Origin: RGIG3009 sp045578625
GTDB lineage: Bacteria; Bacillota; Clostridia; Oscillospirales; Acutalibacteraceae
Direction of reading: 5' to 3'
Assembly: GCA_045578625.1 (NCBI GenBank)
Contig: JAZNKN010000024.1
Coordinates: forward strand, 1 to 17,150
Length of the DNA: 17,150 nt
This document shows positions 7,566-14,377 of the stretch, one piece after another. Below the pieces are notes generated by a model, which did no database searches, was not told the DNA's origin, and worked only from the letters and a program-made list of their open reading frames with translations. A program made the position numbers and the translations under genes. The first letter of the stretch is position 1. The number at the start of each line of letters is the position of its first letter.

Positions 7566-9252
7566 CAAGACAGCAGGCTCTTGGCTGTTCGGACACACGC
7601 GGCGTCAGTTGCCGGGTGTGGTGTTGCTGTCTGTGCTCAGCGTCGTGACCGCGCTGGGCTACCTTTGGTTGGCTCTGCTGTCTAAGCAGTTGTTGGAGGC
7701 GGCGCAAGCCTTGCTGCAAAGCGAGATTCCTTATACCGTGTGGGAGTGCTTGCGCCAGCCCTCACTGTATGTGCCGGCGTTGACGGTGGTCGGCGTCGTC
7801 ATCGCACAGGTCGTTTTACATATTTTGACCAGCCGTCTTAAAGTGTATGCGGCGGGCAAATTGGAAATGCGTTTGCGGGAGCAGGTGTTTTCCTCGTTGC
7901 TGCGCGCGGATTATGCCGCGGTTCAGGAATACCATTCCGGTGAACTGATCACGCGGTTGACCAGTGACGTCACTGTGGTATCGCAAGGCGTCACCGGTCT
8001 GCTGCCGACGGCGGCATCGCTGATCGCCCGCTTGGTTGGCAGTATTGCTCTGATGGTGGCGTTGGCCCCTGAGTTGGCCTTGGTGCTGATCGGTGCAGGC
8101 TTGCTTGCGTTGATCGGCAGCCGCTTGTACGGTACTCGCTTAAAGCGGCTTCACAAGCGATGTCAGGAAGCATACGGTAAAACACGGTCATTTATGCAAG
8201 AATCGCTGATCCATATCTTGTCTCTCAAGGCGTTTTCTGCCGAGGAGGCGGCTAAGCAAGAGCTGGATGTCCGTCAAACGGAGCATTTTCGGTGGAAGCT
8301 GCGCCGCAATCTGCTGCAGGTGCTGGGTAGTGCGGCGATGTACACGGTTATTACTGCAGCGTATTATGCGATGCTGCTATGGAGTGCCTTCGGCTTGGTG
8401 GTCGGTACGATGACCGTCGGTACGTTGGCGGCGCTGCTGCAGATCTTTGAACAACTGCAAGCCCCGCTTCGTAACGCTTCAGGTCTGCTGTCACAGTACT
8501 ACACCATTATGGCCTCGGCGGAGCGGCTCCAGCAGACCGATGATATCGCTCCGGAGCAAGAGACCGCGTTGCCTGCCGAACGCAAGGTGATGATCGACGG
8601 CTTTTGCCGATTGGTGCTTTCCGACGTGCATTTCGCGTATGATCAGGAAACGGTCGTACTGCGCGGTGTGGATCTGACGGTCAACCGTGGCGAATGCGTT
8701 GCGTTAGTGGGTACGTCGGGCATCGGTAAAAGCACCCTGATGAAGCTGATCTTGGCGATCTATCCTTGCAATGAGGGGAGCATCACCTTAGACGGTGATA
8801 TGCCGCTTTCTGTTGGTGTGCAGAGCCGTCGGCTGATGGCGTACGTGCCGCAGGGCAATTCCCTGATCTCGGGCACCATCCGCGAGAATATCGCGTTTTT
8901 CCGCGAGGTGACAGATGATCGTCTGGCAGAGGTCGTCCGGTTGGCGTGTTTGGATGAGTTTGTTGCGTCGTTGCCGGATGGTTTGGAGACCGTGGTGGGC
9001 GAAAATGGCTTTGGCATTTCTGAGGGACAGGCTCAGCGCATCGGTATCGCCCGCGCGCTGTTACACGACGCACCGTTGCTGCTGTTGGATGAATGCACCT
9101 CGGCACTGGATGCACAGACCGAGGAGCGATTGCTCACCAATCTCCGCGGCTTGCAGAACAAGGCTGTACTGCTGATCTCTCACAAGGATACCACGGTTGC
9201 CGGCAGCGATCACGTATGGCGCTTGGTAGACGGACGGCTGCAGCCGTCATAA
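7555..9252 (+). CDS. ABC exporter half-transporter (fused membrane and ATPase domains)
   Basis: A 565-residue half-transporter of the MsbA/LmrA-like class. Six membrane segments are expected in the first ~310 residues: hydrophobic runs near 20-45 and 80-105, a paired run near 145-185, and another near 255-300. The ATPase domain has Walker A GTSGIGKST (386-394), Q-loop YVPQGNSL, signature ISEGQ (488-492), Walker B LLLLDECTSALD with D512 and catalytic E513, and switch H543. The signature has Glu in place of the third-position Gly of LSGGQ. There is no N-terminal C39 peptidase domain, so any leader removal would need a separate enzyme such as the preceding S24/S26 protein. I chose the GTG at 7555 because GAGGAGGAA lies just upstream. 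Substrate unknown; peptide export is inferred from the neighbours. Confidence 0.9.
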   Translation: MKVNKTAGSWLFGHTRRQLPGVVLLSVLSVVTALGYLWLALLSKQLLEAAQALLQSEIPYTVWECLRQPSLYVPALTVVGVVIAQVVLHILTSRLKVYAAGKLEMRLREQVFSSLLRADYAAVQEYHSGELITRLTSDVTVVSQGVTGLLPTAASLIARLVGSIALMVALAPELALVLIGAGLLALIGSRLYGTRLKRLHKRCQEAYGKTRSFMQESLIHILSLKAFSAEEAAKQELDVRQTEHFRWKLRRNLLQVLGSAAMYTVITAAYYAMLLWSAFGLVVGTMTVGTLAALLQIFEQLQAPLRNASGLLSQYYTIMASAERLQQTDDIAPEQETALPAERKVMIDGFCRLVLSDVHFAYDQETVVLRGVDLTVNRGECVALVGTSGIGKSTLMKLILAIYPCNEGSITLDGDMPLSVGVQSRRLMAYVPQGNSLISGTIRENIAFFREVTDDRLAEVVRLACLDEFVASLPDGLETVVGENGFGISEGQAQRIGIARALLHDAPLLLLDECTSALDAQTEERLLTNLRGLQNKAVLLISHKDTTVAGSDHVWRLVDGRLQPS

Positions 9253-9299
9253 AAGGGTCGTAAAAGCGACAGAACGCACCTGTTTTTTTCACAAATTCT

Positions 9300-9347
9300 C
9301 GCCGCAGTAGAGTGGAATTCTCCGCTTCTACTGCGGCGTTTTGTTTT
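9300..9347 (+). terminator. Strong intrinsic terminator after the exporter gene
   Basis: CGCCGCAGTAGA (9300-9311) pairs perfectly with TCTACTGCGGCG (9327-9338), followed by TTTTGTTTT. It ends the aconitase-to-exporter transcript. The rest of 9253-9463 holds only this terminator and the degV promoter and leader. Confidence 0.9.
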
Positions 9348-9393
9348 GTAGAGAATAAAAAACAGGTAATAGAGTGCAAATAAATAACGCGCG

Positions 9394-9402
9394 TGATATA
9401 CT
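9394..9402 (+). promoter_or_regulatory. Extended -10 promoter for the DegV gene
   Basis: TGATATACT gives an extended -10 (TGn at 9394-9396, TATACT at 9397-9402). No good -35 box is seen at the right distance; an A/T-rich stretch lies upstream. A small inverted repeat ACTG-AGTAA-CAGT (9400-9412) overlaps the -10. Confidence 0.55.
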
Positions 9403-9424
9403 GAGTAACAGTGATCGAACAACA

Positions 9425-9439
9425 CGCCGCACCGCGGCG
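9425..9439 (+). other. GC-rich hairpin in the degV leader
   Basis: CGCCGC (9425-9430) and GCGGCG (9434-9439) form a perfect 6-bp stem with a 3-base loop, 11 bases before the GGAGG ribosome binding site. There is no T-run, so it is not a terminator; mRNA stabilisation or translation control is possible. Confidence 0.5.
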
Positions 9440-9463
9440 AAGACTTATCGGGAGGAAAAATCA

Positions 9464-10351
9464 ATGGGTTCGTACATTCTGAGCTGCTGCTCCACCGCCG
9501 ATCTGACCAAGGCACACTTCGAGGAGCGCGACATTCGCTACATCTGCTTCCACTACACGCTGGATGGCCAGGAGTATCTGGATGATCTGGGCGAGACCAT
9601 CGCTTTTCCGGACTTTTATCGCATGATGACCGAGGGTGCGGAAACCAGCACCTCGCAGGTCAACATCTCCGAGTATCTGGAGTATTTCAGCAACTTGCTG
9701 GCCGAAGGAAAGGACGTGTTGCATCTGGCACTGTCCTCAGGTATTTCCGGCTCGGTCAACTCCGCGCGCAACGCGGCGGCAATCGCAGCGGAACGCTATC
9801 CCGACCGAAAGATCTACGTGGTGGATTCGTTGGCCGCTTCCTCCGGCTTTGGTCTGCTGATGGATAAGCTGGCTGATCTGCGCGATGAGGGGATGTCCAT
9901 TGACGAGCTGCGCGATTGGGCCGAGGAGAATAAAGCCAATCTTCACCACTGGTTCTTCGCCACCGACCTGACCTTCTTTGTCAAGGGTGGCCGCATCTCC
10001 AAGGCGGCCGGTCTGTTCGGCGGTCTGCTGAACATTTGTCCGCTGCTCAATGTTAACGATAAGGGTCAGCTTGTGCCTCGCAGCAAGATCCGCGGTAAGA
10101 AGCAGGTCGTCCGTGCGATCTACGAGCAGATGGTGGAGCATGCCAAAAAAGGCACTGCGTATGACGGCAAGTGCTATATGTCCCACTCGGCGTGCTATGA
10201 GGATGCGCGTGCGGTCGCCGATCTTGTTGAGGAAAATTTCCCGAACCTCAAGGGCAAGGTGGAGATCAACGATATCGGTACGACCATCGGCAGCCACACC
10301 GGCCCCGGTACGGTGGCACTGTTCTTCTGGGGCGACACCCGCACCGCGTAA
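9464..10351 (+). CDS. DegV/FakB family fatty-acid-binding protein
   Basis: A 295-residue DegV-family protein. These bind a long-chain fatty acid and, as FakB, deliver it to FakA for phosphorylation, then pass acyl-phosphate to PlsX/PlsY. Family signatures are TSTSQVN (61-67) with the expected carboxylate-binding Thr, ALSSGISGS (89-97), the mid-chain FFVKGGRISK, and GSHTGPGTVALFF near the C-terminus (H278). No signal peptide, so cytoplasmic. The start at 9464 has GGAGG nine bases upstream; upstream in-frame sequence to 9374 is leader, not protein. It is monocistronic: an extended -10 promoter in front and a terminator behind. The FakA gene of this window (1693-3366) is the likely partner, encoded separately on the other strand. 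Several FakBs with different acyl preferences usually coexist, so specificity cannot be stated. Confidence 0.92.
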   Translation: MGSYILSCCSTADLTKAHFEERDIRYICFHYTLDGQEYLDDLGETIAFPDFYRMMTEGAETSTSQVNISEYLEYFSNLLAEGKDVLHLALSSGISGSVNSARNAAAIAAERYPDRKIYVVDSLAASSGFGLLMDKLADLRDEGMSIDELRDWAEENKANLHHWFFATDLTFFVKGGRISKAAGLFGGLLNICPLLNVNDKGQLVPRSKIRGKKQVVRAIYEQMVEHAKKGTAYDGKCYMSHSACYEDARAVADLVEENFPNLKGKVEINDIGTTIGSHTGPGTVALFFWGDTRTA

Positions 10352-10362
10352 CAAACAACATG

Positions 10363-10398
10363 AAAGCAGGCGAGCCAAAAACGGCTTGCCTGCTTTTT
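10363..10398 (+). terminator. Intrinsic terminator after degV
   Basis: AAAGCAGGCGAGCC (10363-10376) pairs with GGCTTGCCTGCTTT (10383-10396) with one G-U pair and loop AAAAAC, ending in a run of five T (10394-10398). It lies just past the stop of the truncated EamA reading frame on the other strand and may also limit that transcript. Confidence 0.88.
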
Positions 10399-10415
10399 CA
10401 TGACACCGGAGATGA

Positions 10416-10613
10416 TCAGCTGAAATTGATGTGAACGATCCCCACAGCTGCCAACACCAAGAACACCACAGCCGAGAGCAGAAAACGCAGTGCAAGAACA
10501 TCCATAACCGAGTTGTTCCCGTTCAGAAATGCGCCGGTAAACAGAATCGAGGAACCGTATATGATCGACTTGCCTACAGCCATCAGGTAGGCGAGGGGTT
10601 GCTTATTTTTCAC
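10416..10613 (-). pseudogene. Truncated EamA (DMT) transporter, N-terminal two helices only
   Basis: A 65-residue frame from a GTG at 10613 with a strong AAAGGAGG ribosome binding site. It reads VKNKQPLAYLMAVGKSIIYG and continues through two hydrophobic helices, around SILFTGAFL and VLALRFLLSAVVFLVLAAVGIV. This looks like the start of an EamA/RhaT drug-metabolite transporter, normally about 290-300 residues with ten helices. The frame stops straight after VHINFS, and only 17 bases later comes the degV terminator, so nearly 80% of the gene is absent. No later EamA sequence was recognised in any nearby frame. The expression signals look intact, which suggests a recent truncation or a retained two-helix peptide. 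It is not a close copy of the full-length EamA gene at 14378-15277. Confidence 0.65.
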
Positions 10614-10644
10614 ACAAACACCTCCTTTGAAAAGTACGGGAATA

Positions 10645-10672
10645 AGCATAGTATGCTGCGCCGAAGAAGCAA
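10645..10672 (-). promoter_or_regulatory. Possible promoter of the truncated EamA frame
   Basis: Minus-strand -35 TTGCTT (10667-10672) and -10 TATGCT (10645-10650) are 16 bases apart. The -10 lies inside a perfect 13-bp palindrome AGCATA-G-TATGCT (10645-10657). Confidence 0.4.
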
Positions 10673-10691
10673 GGACTTTGCCAAAAACGAC

Positions 10692-10721
10692 TTGACACAG
10701 CGGCACATATAGGGCTACAAT
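10692..10721 (+). promoter_or_regulatory. Promoter of the esterase-like hydrolase gene
   Basis: -35 TTGACA (10692-10697) and -10 TACAAT (10716-10721) with an 18-base spacer. The leader of about 65 bases contains a small TGCCG/CGGCA hairpin and GGGGAGG (10777-10783). Confidence 0.8.
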
Positions 10722-10791
10722 AGTGAAAAAATCGGTTTGTCGTTGCCGAAAAGCGGCAGGCGAGGGGAGCTTCAGTGGGGAGGAAGTTATT

Positions 10792-11889
10792 ATGTCGCGG
10801 TATCCCGAGATCTTGGAAGCTTTGGATGGTAAAGCGATAACCACCAAGGAAGAGTGGGAAGGCCAGCGCCGTGGGGAGATCATGGATCTGTTCCAAGATC
10901 ACGTCTACGGCCGTCGTCCCTGCGAAAAACCCGAAGGATTGCATTTTTCGCTGGGTTATCAGCGTCAAAATTACCAGGGTCATCGCTTGATGTACAAGCA
11001 ACTGTGGGTCAAGTTCCCCGGTTATGCATTCCGTATCAATGCCTTTATTCCGTATTCGGACAAGCCGGTGCCCGCTTTTGTGTACAATATGCACGATTAC
11101 CAGATGGAGCACGCCTGCGTTGTTCAGGATCTGAACACGCCGTATGTTCCGGTTCTGGATATCACCAGCCGCGGCTACGCCGTGTTTATCACGTACAACA
11201 GTGAGATCTATCCGGATCTTGAGGCGCAGGGCAAGTATGATTGCGGCGTGTTCGGTCAGCTTGGTCCCAGGCCGTTGGAGCGCAAAGGCAACGATTGGGC
11301 GTCCATTGCGGCGTGGTCGTGGGCGATGTCCCGTGTCATGGATTATATTGAGACCGATCCCACTATCGACAGTAAGCGTGTGGCGACCATCGGCCATTCC
11401 CGCGGCGGTAAGACGGCGCTGTGGGCGGCGGCTATGGATCAGCGCTTTTCTATGGCTTGCTCCAACAACTCCGGCTGTATGGGTTCGGCTGTGCTGCGCG
11501 GTAAGGAAGGCGAGCATATCAAGGATATTCTGGTCACCGACTGGTTCTGCGAAAACTTCAACCAGTACGCTGAAAATGAGGATACGCTGCCGGTGGATCA
11601 GCACATGCTGATTGCGGCGATGGCGCCCCGTCCGGTGTACGTGGCCAGCAGCTCGCTGGATTCGTGGGCCGGCCCGGAACACGAGCGTCTGGGCTGCCGC
11701 CTAGCGAGCGAGGTGTATGAGAAGATCTACGGTATGACCGGCGTTGTACTGCCGGAGGAGGACGAGGTCAAGATCGACACCGCCTATCAGGAAGGCAACA
11801 TCGGCTACCACGTTAAGACCGGTCCGCACGGTATCACACCGGTCGACTGGAACCACTACATGGATTTCCGCGACAAGAAAAACGTATAA
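10792..11889 (+). CDS. Glucuronoyl-esterase-like (acetylxylan esterase-like) alpha/beta hydrolase
   Basis: A 365-residue alpha/beta hydrolase resembling the CE15-like/acetylxylan-esterase-like group. The nucleophile elbow is GHSRGGKTALW (201-211) with Ser203 and the Lys that is typical of this group. NNSGCMGSA, RPVYVASSSLDSWAGPE and a C-terminal GPHGITPVDWNHYMDF follow; H346 is the best candidate catalytic His. CE15-type enzymes split ester bonds between plant glucuronoxylan and lignin, but this protein has no signal peptide or carbohydrate-binding module, so it probably acts inside the cell on small acylated or esterified sugars. I chose the ATG at 10792 for its GGGGAGG site eight bases upstream; the frame extends upstream to 10723, across the leader. 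It is a single-gene transcript with its own promoter and terminator. Substrate unproven. Confidence 0.75.
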   Translation: MSRYPEILEALDGKAITTKEEWEGQRRGEIMDLFQDHVYGRRPCEKPEGLHFSLGYQRQNYQGHRLMYKQLWVKFPGYAFRINAFIPYSDKPVPAFVYNMHDYQMEHACVVQDLNTPYVPVLDITSRGYAVFITYNSEIYPDLEAQGKYDCGVFGQLGPRPLERKGNDWASIAAWSWAMSRVMDYIETDPTIDSKRVATIGHSRGGKTALWAAAMDQRFSMACSNNSGCMGSAVLRGKEGEHIKDILVTDWFCENFNQYAENEDTLPVDQHMLIAAMAPRPVYVASSSLDSWAGPEHERLGCRLASEVYEKIYGMTGVVLPEEDEVKIDTAYQEGNIGYHVKTGPHGITPVDWNHYMDFRDKKNV

Positions 11890-11901
11890 CAAGAAACGCA
11901 A

Positions 11902-11935
11902 AACCGCTCGACCGGTTCCGGTCGAGCGGTTCTCT
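11902..11935. terminator. Bidirectional terminator between convergent genes
   Basis: A 14-bp perfect inverted repeat: AACCGCTCGACCGG (11902-11915), TT, CCGGTCGAGCGGTT (11918-11931). TCTCTTT follows on the plus strand and TTTTGCG on the minus strand. It sits 12 bases after the hydrolase stop and just outside the stop of the ATPase gene (11939), so it can serve both. Confidence 0.88.
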
Positions 11936-11938
11936 TTG

Positions 11939-12724
11939 TTACGGATTGGCAACGCGTGCCAGAAATGCTTTCGTGCGTTCGTTCTGCGGGTTGACCAGCA
12001 CCTCTTCGGGAGTGCCTTGCTCTACGATCAAACCGTTGTCCATAAAGATGACCTTGTCGGACACCTCGCGGGCGAACTGCATCTCGTGCGTGACGATGAC
12101 CATCGTCATCTTTTTGTCCGCCAGCTGGCGAATGACACGCAGGATCTCGCCGGTAAGCTCGGGGTCCAACGCGGAGGTCGGTTCATCAAAGAACAGGATC
12201 TCCGGATCCAACGCCAGCGCACGGGCGATAGCCACACGCTGCTGCTGACCGCCGGACAACTGACAGGGGTACGAGTCATACTTGGCAGACAGACCCACCT
12301 GGTCGAGCAGCTCGCGGCCACGCGCTTCGATCTCGGCTAAGATCTCCTTGTGATTGGCCTTGTAATCCGGCCGTTCACGCGCCTGCAGCCGCGGCGCCAG
12401 ACACACGTTTTCCAACGCGGTGTACTGGGGGAAGAGGTTGAAGTTCTGGAACACCAACCCGAAGTGCAAGCGATTCTCGCGGATCTGATCGTCGCTGAGC
12501 GCGGTTTTGTCGTCGCTGTTGAAGATCACCTTATCCGCCACGCTGATAACGCCGTTGTCTGCCGTTTCCAGGAAGGTCAGGCAGCGAAGCAGGGTGGTTT
12601 TTCCGCTTCCGGAAGAGCCGATGATCGAAAGAACATCGCCCTTTTCCAACGAAAAACTGATGCCCTTGAGAACGACGGTCTTGCCGAAGTTCTTTTTAAT
12701 ATCGTTTACTTCTAATACTGCCAT
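11939..12724 (-). CDS. Polar amino acid ABC transporter, ATP-binding protein
   Basis: A 261-residue ATPase of the GlnQ/HisP class that drives the importer encoded next to it. Motifs: Walker A GSSGSGKT (36-43), Q-loop Q93 in FQNFNLFPQ, signature LSGGQ (156-160), Walker B FFDEPTSALD (D180, E181) and switch H213 in THEMQ. FNLFPQYTALENV is a hallmark of the polar amino acid subfamily. A charged insertion (about residues 114-138) lies between the Q-loop and signature. Its ATG is two bases after the permease stop, and its AGGAG ribosome binding site is inside the last permease codons, so the two are translationally coupled. The operon order is binding protein, permease, ATPase. Confidence 0.96.
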   Translation of the reverse strand: MAVLEVNDIKKNFGKTVVLKGISFSLEKGDVLSIIGSSGSGKTTLLRCLTFLETADNGVISVADKVIFNSDDKTALSDDQIRENRLHFGLVFQNFNLFPQYTALENVCLAPRLQARERPDYKANHKEILAEIEARGRELLDQVGLSAKYDSYPCQLSGGQQQRVAIARALALDPEILFFDEPTSALDPELTGEILRVIRQLADKKMTMVIVTHEMQFAREVSDKVIFMDNGLIVEQGTPEEVLVNPQNERTKAFLARVANP

Positions 12725-12726
12725 AC

Positions 12727-13422
12727 TTAACTCCTGAAATAATCGAGCTTCTTTTCAATCCTGCCGAGTACAATGGTCAAGATACCGACGAACAGCAAAT
12801 AGAACACGCCTGTGTAGAACAGCGGCCAGATCATGGCCTTTGTTGCGGCAAGCTCCTTGGCGTTCTTGATGATCTCGCACACCATAATGCAGTTGGCCAG
12901 AGCCGTGTCTTTGATCAGGGTAATGATCTCGTTCGACATCGGCGGCACGATCCGCTTGATAACCTGTTTAAGGACGATCTTGCGGAACACCTGCGACTTG
13001 GTCAGTCCCAACACGTAACCGGCCTCGTACTGGCCGCGGGGGATACTTTCGATACCGCCGCGGTAGATCTCCGAAAAGTAGCAGGCGTAGTTGATGATAA
13101 AGGCGATCATGACCGCCACCATGCGTCCCGCGTCAGCGATGCCGTAGTTGATGAACATATACCGATCGACACTGCTGAAGATCGGCGTGTTGAACAACAG
13201 ACCGGGTACGTAGTAGATGATAAAGATCTGAAGCATCAGCGGCACGCCGCGAACGATCCAAACCACAACTTTCGATACTGCTTTGAGCGGCTTCCACTTA
13301 CTCATTGAGCAAAAGGCGATAGGAAGACCAAGCGGTGCACCGCAAAGCAGTGTCACCGCGAAGATCAACAACGATATTGTGAAACCGTCAAGCAGGAATT
13401 GAGTTACTTCCCAAAAAGACAT
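12727..13422 (-). CDS. Polar amino acid ABC transporter, permease
   Basis: A 231-residue inner-membrane permease of the HisM/GlnP class. Hydrophobic segments lie near residues 9-37, 51-77, 101-119 and 203-223. The cytoplasmic EAA loop, which contacts the ATPase, is visible at 131-152 (QYEAGYVLGL onward). RGVPLMLQIF near 58-67 and the NEIITLIKDTAL stretch near 164-175 are typical of the family. Only one permease gene is present, so a homodimer is likely. It starts 20 bases after the binding-protein gene, with GGAGAG upstream. Substrate specificity cannot be read from the permease. Confidence 0.95.
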   Translation of the reverse strand: MSFWEVTQFLLDGFTISLLIFAVTLLCGAPLGLPIAFCSMSKWKPLKAVSKVVVWIVRGVPLMLQIFIIYYVPGLLFNTPIFSSVDRYMFINYGIADAGRMVAVMIAFIINYACYFSEIYRGGIESIPRGQYEAGYVLGLTKSQVFRKIVLKQVIKRIVPPMSNEIITLIKDTALANCIMVCEIIKNAKELAATKAMIWPLFYTGVFYLLFVGILTIVLGRIEKKLDYFRS

Positions 13423-13442
13423 AAACTACTCTCCAGTGGTTA

Positions 13443-14237
13443 TTACTTCTTCTGGTCGGAGAAATCCGTGATAGCGGTGGTCTCAACGCCATACTGCTTG
13501 GCCAGCTTGGTGATGGTGCCGTCCTTGGCCAGCTTCTCAAGTTGCTCGTTGACCTGTGCGGTCAGCTCGCTGCCTTTTTTGAAGCCGATGGCATAGTACT
13601 CAACGTCGCTGGACAACGCATCGACGATCTTCAGATCTTTGTAGTCGCCCTGGCCGACATAGCTCTTAGCGAGCTGAGCATCGACAACGGCAAAGTCCGC
13701 CGTGCTGGCCTTGACTTCGGTCAGGCACTCGGTCTGCTTGAGGAAGCCCTTGAAGTTCACGCCCTCAAAGGACTTGGCGTAGGTTTCGCCCGCGGAGCCG
13801 CTTTCGGCAACACCCATCTTGCTGTTCAGATCGGCAGCGGCGGCAATGCCGGAAGAATTCTTAACAACGACAACCTGACGGTTCTCCATGTAGTTGTAGG
13901 AGAAATCGACCTTCTCGGAACGGAGAATGCCGTCATCGTCAGCGGTGTTGCAGGTGAAGCCGTTCCAAACGCAATCGATGGTGCCGGACTCCAGATCGGT
14001 GTACTTCTGCGACCAGTCGATCTCCTGGAACACAACCTTGTAACCGAGGCCCTCGAATACAGCCTTGGCAAGATCGGTATCAAAGCCGATCAGCTTGCCG
14101 TTGTCATCCAGATAGTTCATCGGTGCGTAGATGGTGTAACCCACAACGATGGTCTTTTCTGCGTCCTTCTTTTTGCAGCCCACAAAGCAGGTGAGTGCTA
14201 GCACGACGACCAGCAGAATAGCGAGAAAACGTTTCAT
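13443..14237 (-). CDS. Amino acid-binding lipoprotein of the ABC importer
   Basis: A 264-residue solute-binding protein of SBP family 3. The N-terminus is a lipoprotein signal, MKRFLAILLVVVLALTC followed by FVGC, with C21 as the lipidation site; Phe at -3 is slightly unusual. The mature part has GFDTDLAKAVFEGLGY, DWSQKYTDLESGTIDC and NGF, which line the amino acid site in this family, and the later AVVDAQLAKSY of the second lobe. It captures an amino acid outside the membrane and passes it to the permease encoded next. The ligand (cystine, glutamine, another polar or a basic residue) cannot be told from sequence. It is the first gene of the operon, with AGGAGGAG before the ATG and a clear promoter. 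Confidence 0.94.
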   Translation of the reverse strand: MKRFLAILLVVVLALTCFVGCKKKDAEKTIVVGYTIYAPMNYLDDNGKLIGFDTDLAKAVFEGLGYKVVFQEIDWSQKYTDLESGTIDCVWNGFTCNTADDDGILRSEKVDFSYNYMENRQVVVVKNSSGIAAAADLNSKMGVAESGSAGETYAKSFEGVNFKGFLKQTECLTEVKASTADFAVVDAQLAKSYVGQGDYKDLKIVDALSSDVEYYAIGFKKGSELTAQVNEQLEKLAKDGTITKLAKQYGVETTAITDFSDQKK

Positions 14238-14279
14238 AATAAACTCCTCCTAAAAAATGTTGGTGAATAGGATAACGTC

Positions 14280-14350
14280 ATTATACACTACCACATTAGC
14301 AAAGTAAAGTGAAAAATCAAAAAATATCAAATTTTTTTCAAAAACATGAA
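14280..14350 (-). promoter_or_regulatory. Promoter with A/T-tract upstream element for the amino acid importer
   Basis: Minus-strand -10 TATAAT (14280-14285) and -35 TTTACT (14303-14308), spacer 17. Upstream of the -35, 14309-14350 is a run of A- and T-tracts (A5, A6, T7, A5) that looks like an UP element or curved DNA. Confidence 0.78.
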
Positions 14351-14376
14351 AAAAGCGGCCATTCGGCCGCTTTTTT
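14349..14376 (-). terminator. Terminator after the EamA transporter gene
   Basis: GCGGCC-ATTC-GGCCGC (14355-14370) flanked by six A and six T, so it works on either strand. It lies one base after the EamA stop codon and upstream of the importer promoter, separating the two minus-strand transcripts. Confidence 0.92.
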
Positions 14377-14377
14377 G

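Noticed and set aside
5948..9252. Calling this a lasso peptide or sactipeptide cluster
   Set aside because: No asparagine-synthetase-like cyclase, transglutaminase-like protease, radical SAM enzyme or precursor gene is in the window.
9253..9463. Hidden precursor peptide gene after the exporter
   Set aside because: The space is filled by a strong terminator, a promoter and a leader; no short frame with a ribosome binding site and peptide-like end was found.
10603..11682. Long minus-strand open frame opposite the hydrolase gene
   Set aside because: It lies antisense to a clear alpha/beta hydrolase with its own promoter and ribosome binding site, and resembles no family.
11902..11931. Long perfect inverted repeat as an insertion-sequence end
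   Set aside because: It sits between convergent genes with T-rich flanks and no transposase; a bidirectional terminator explains it.
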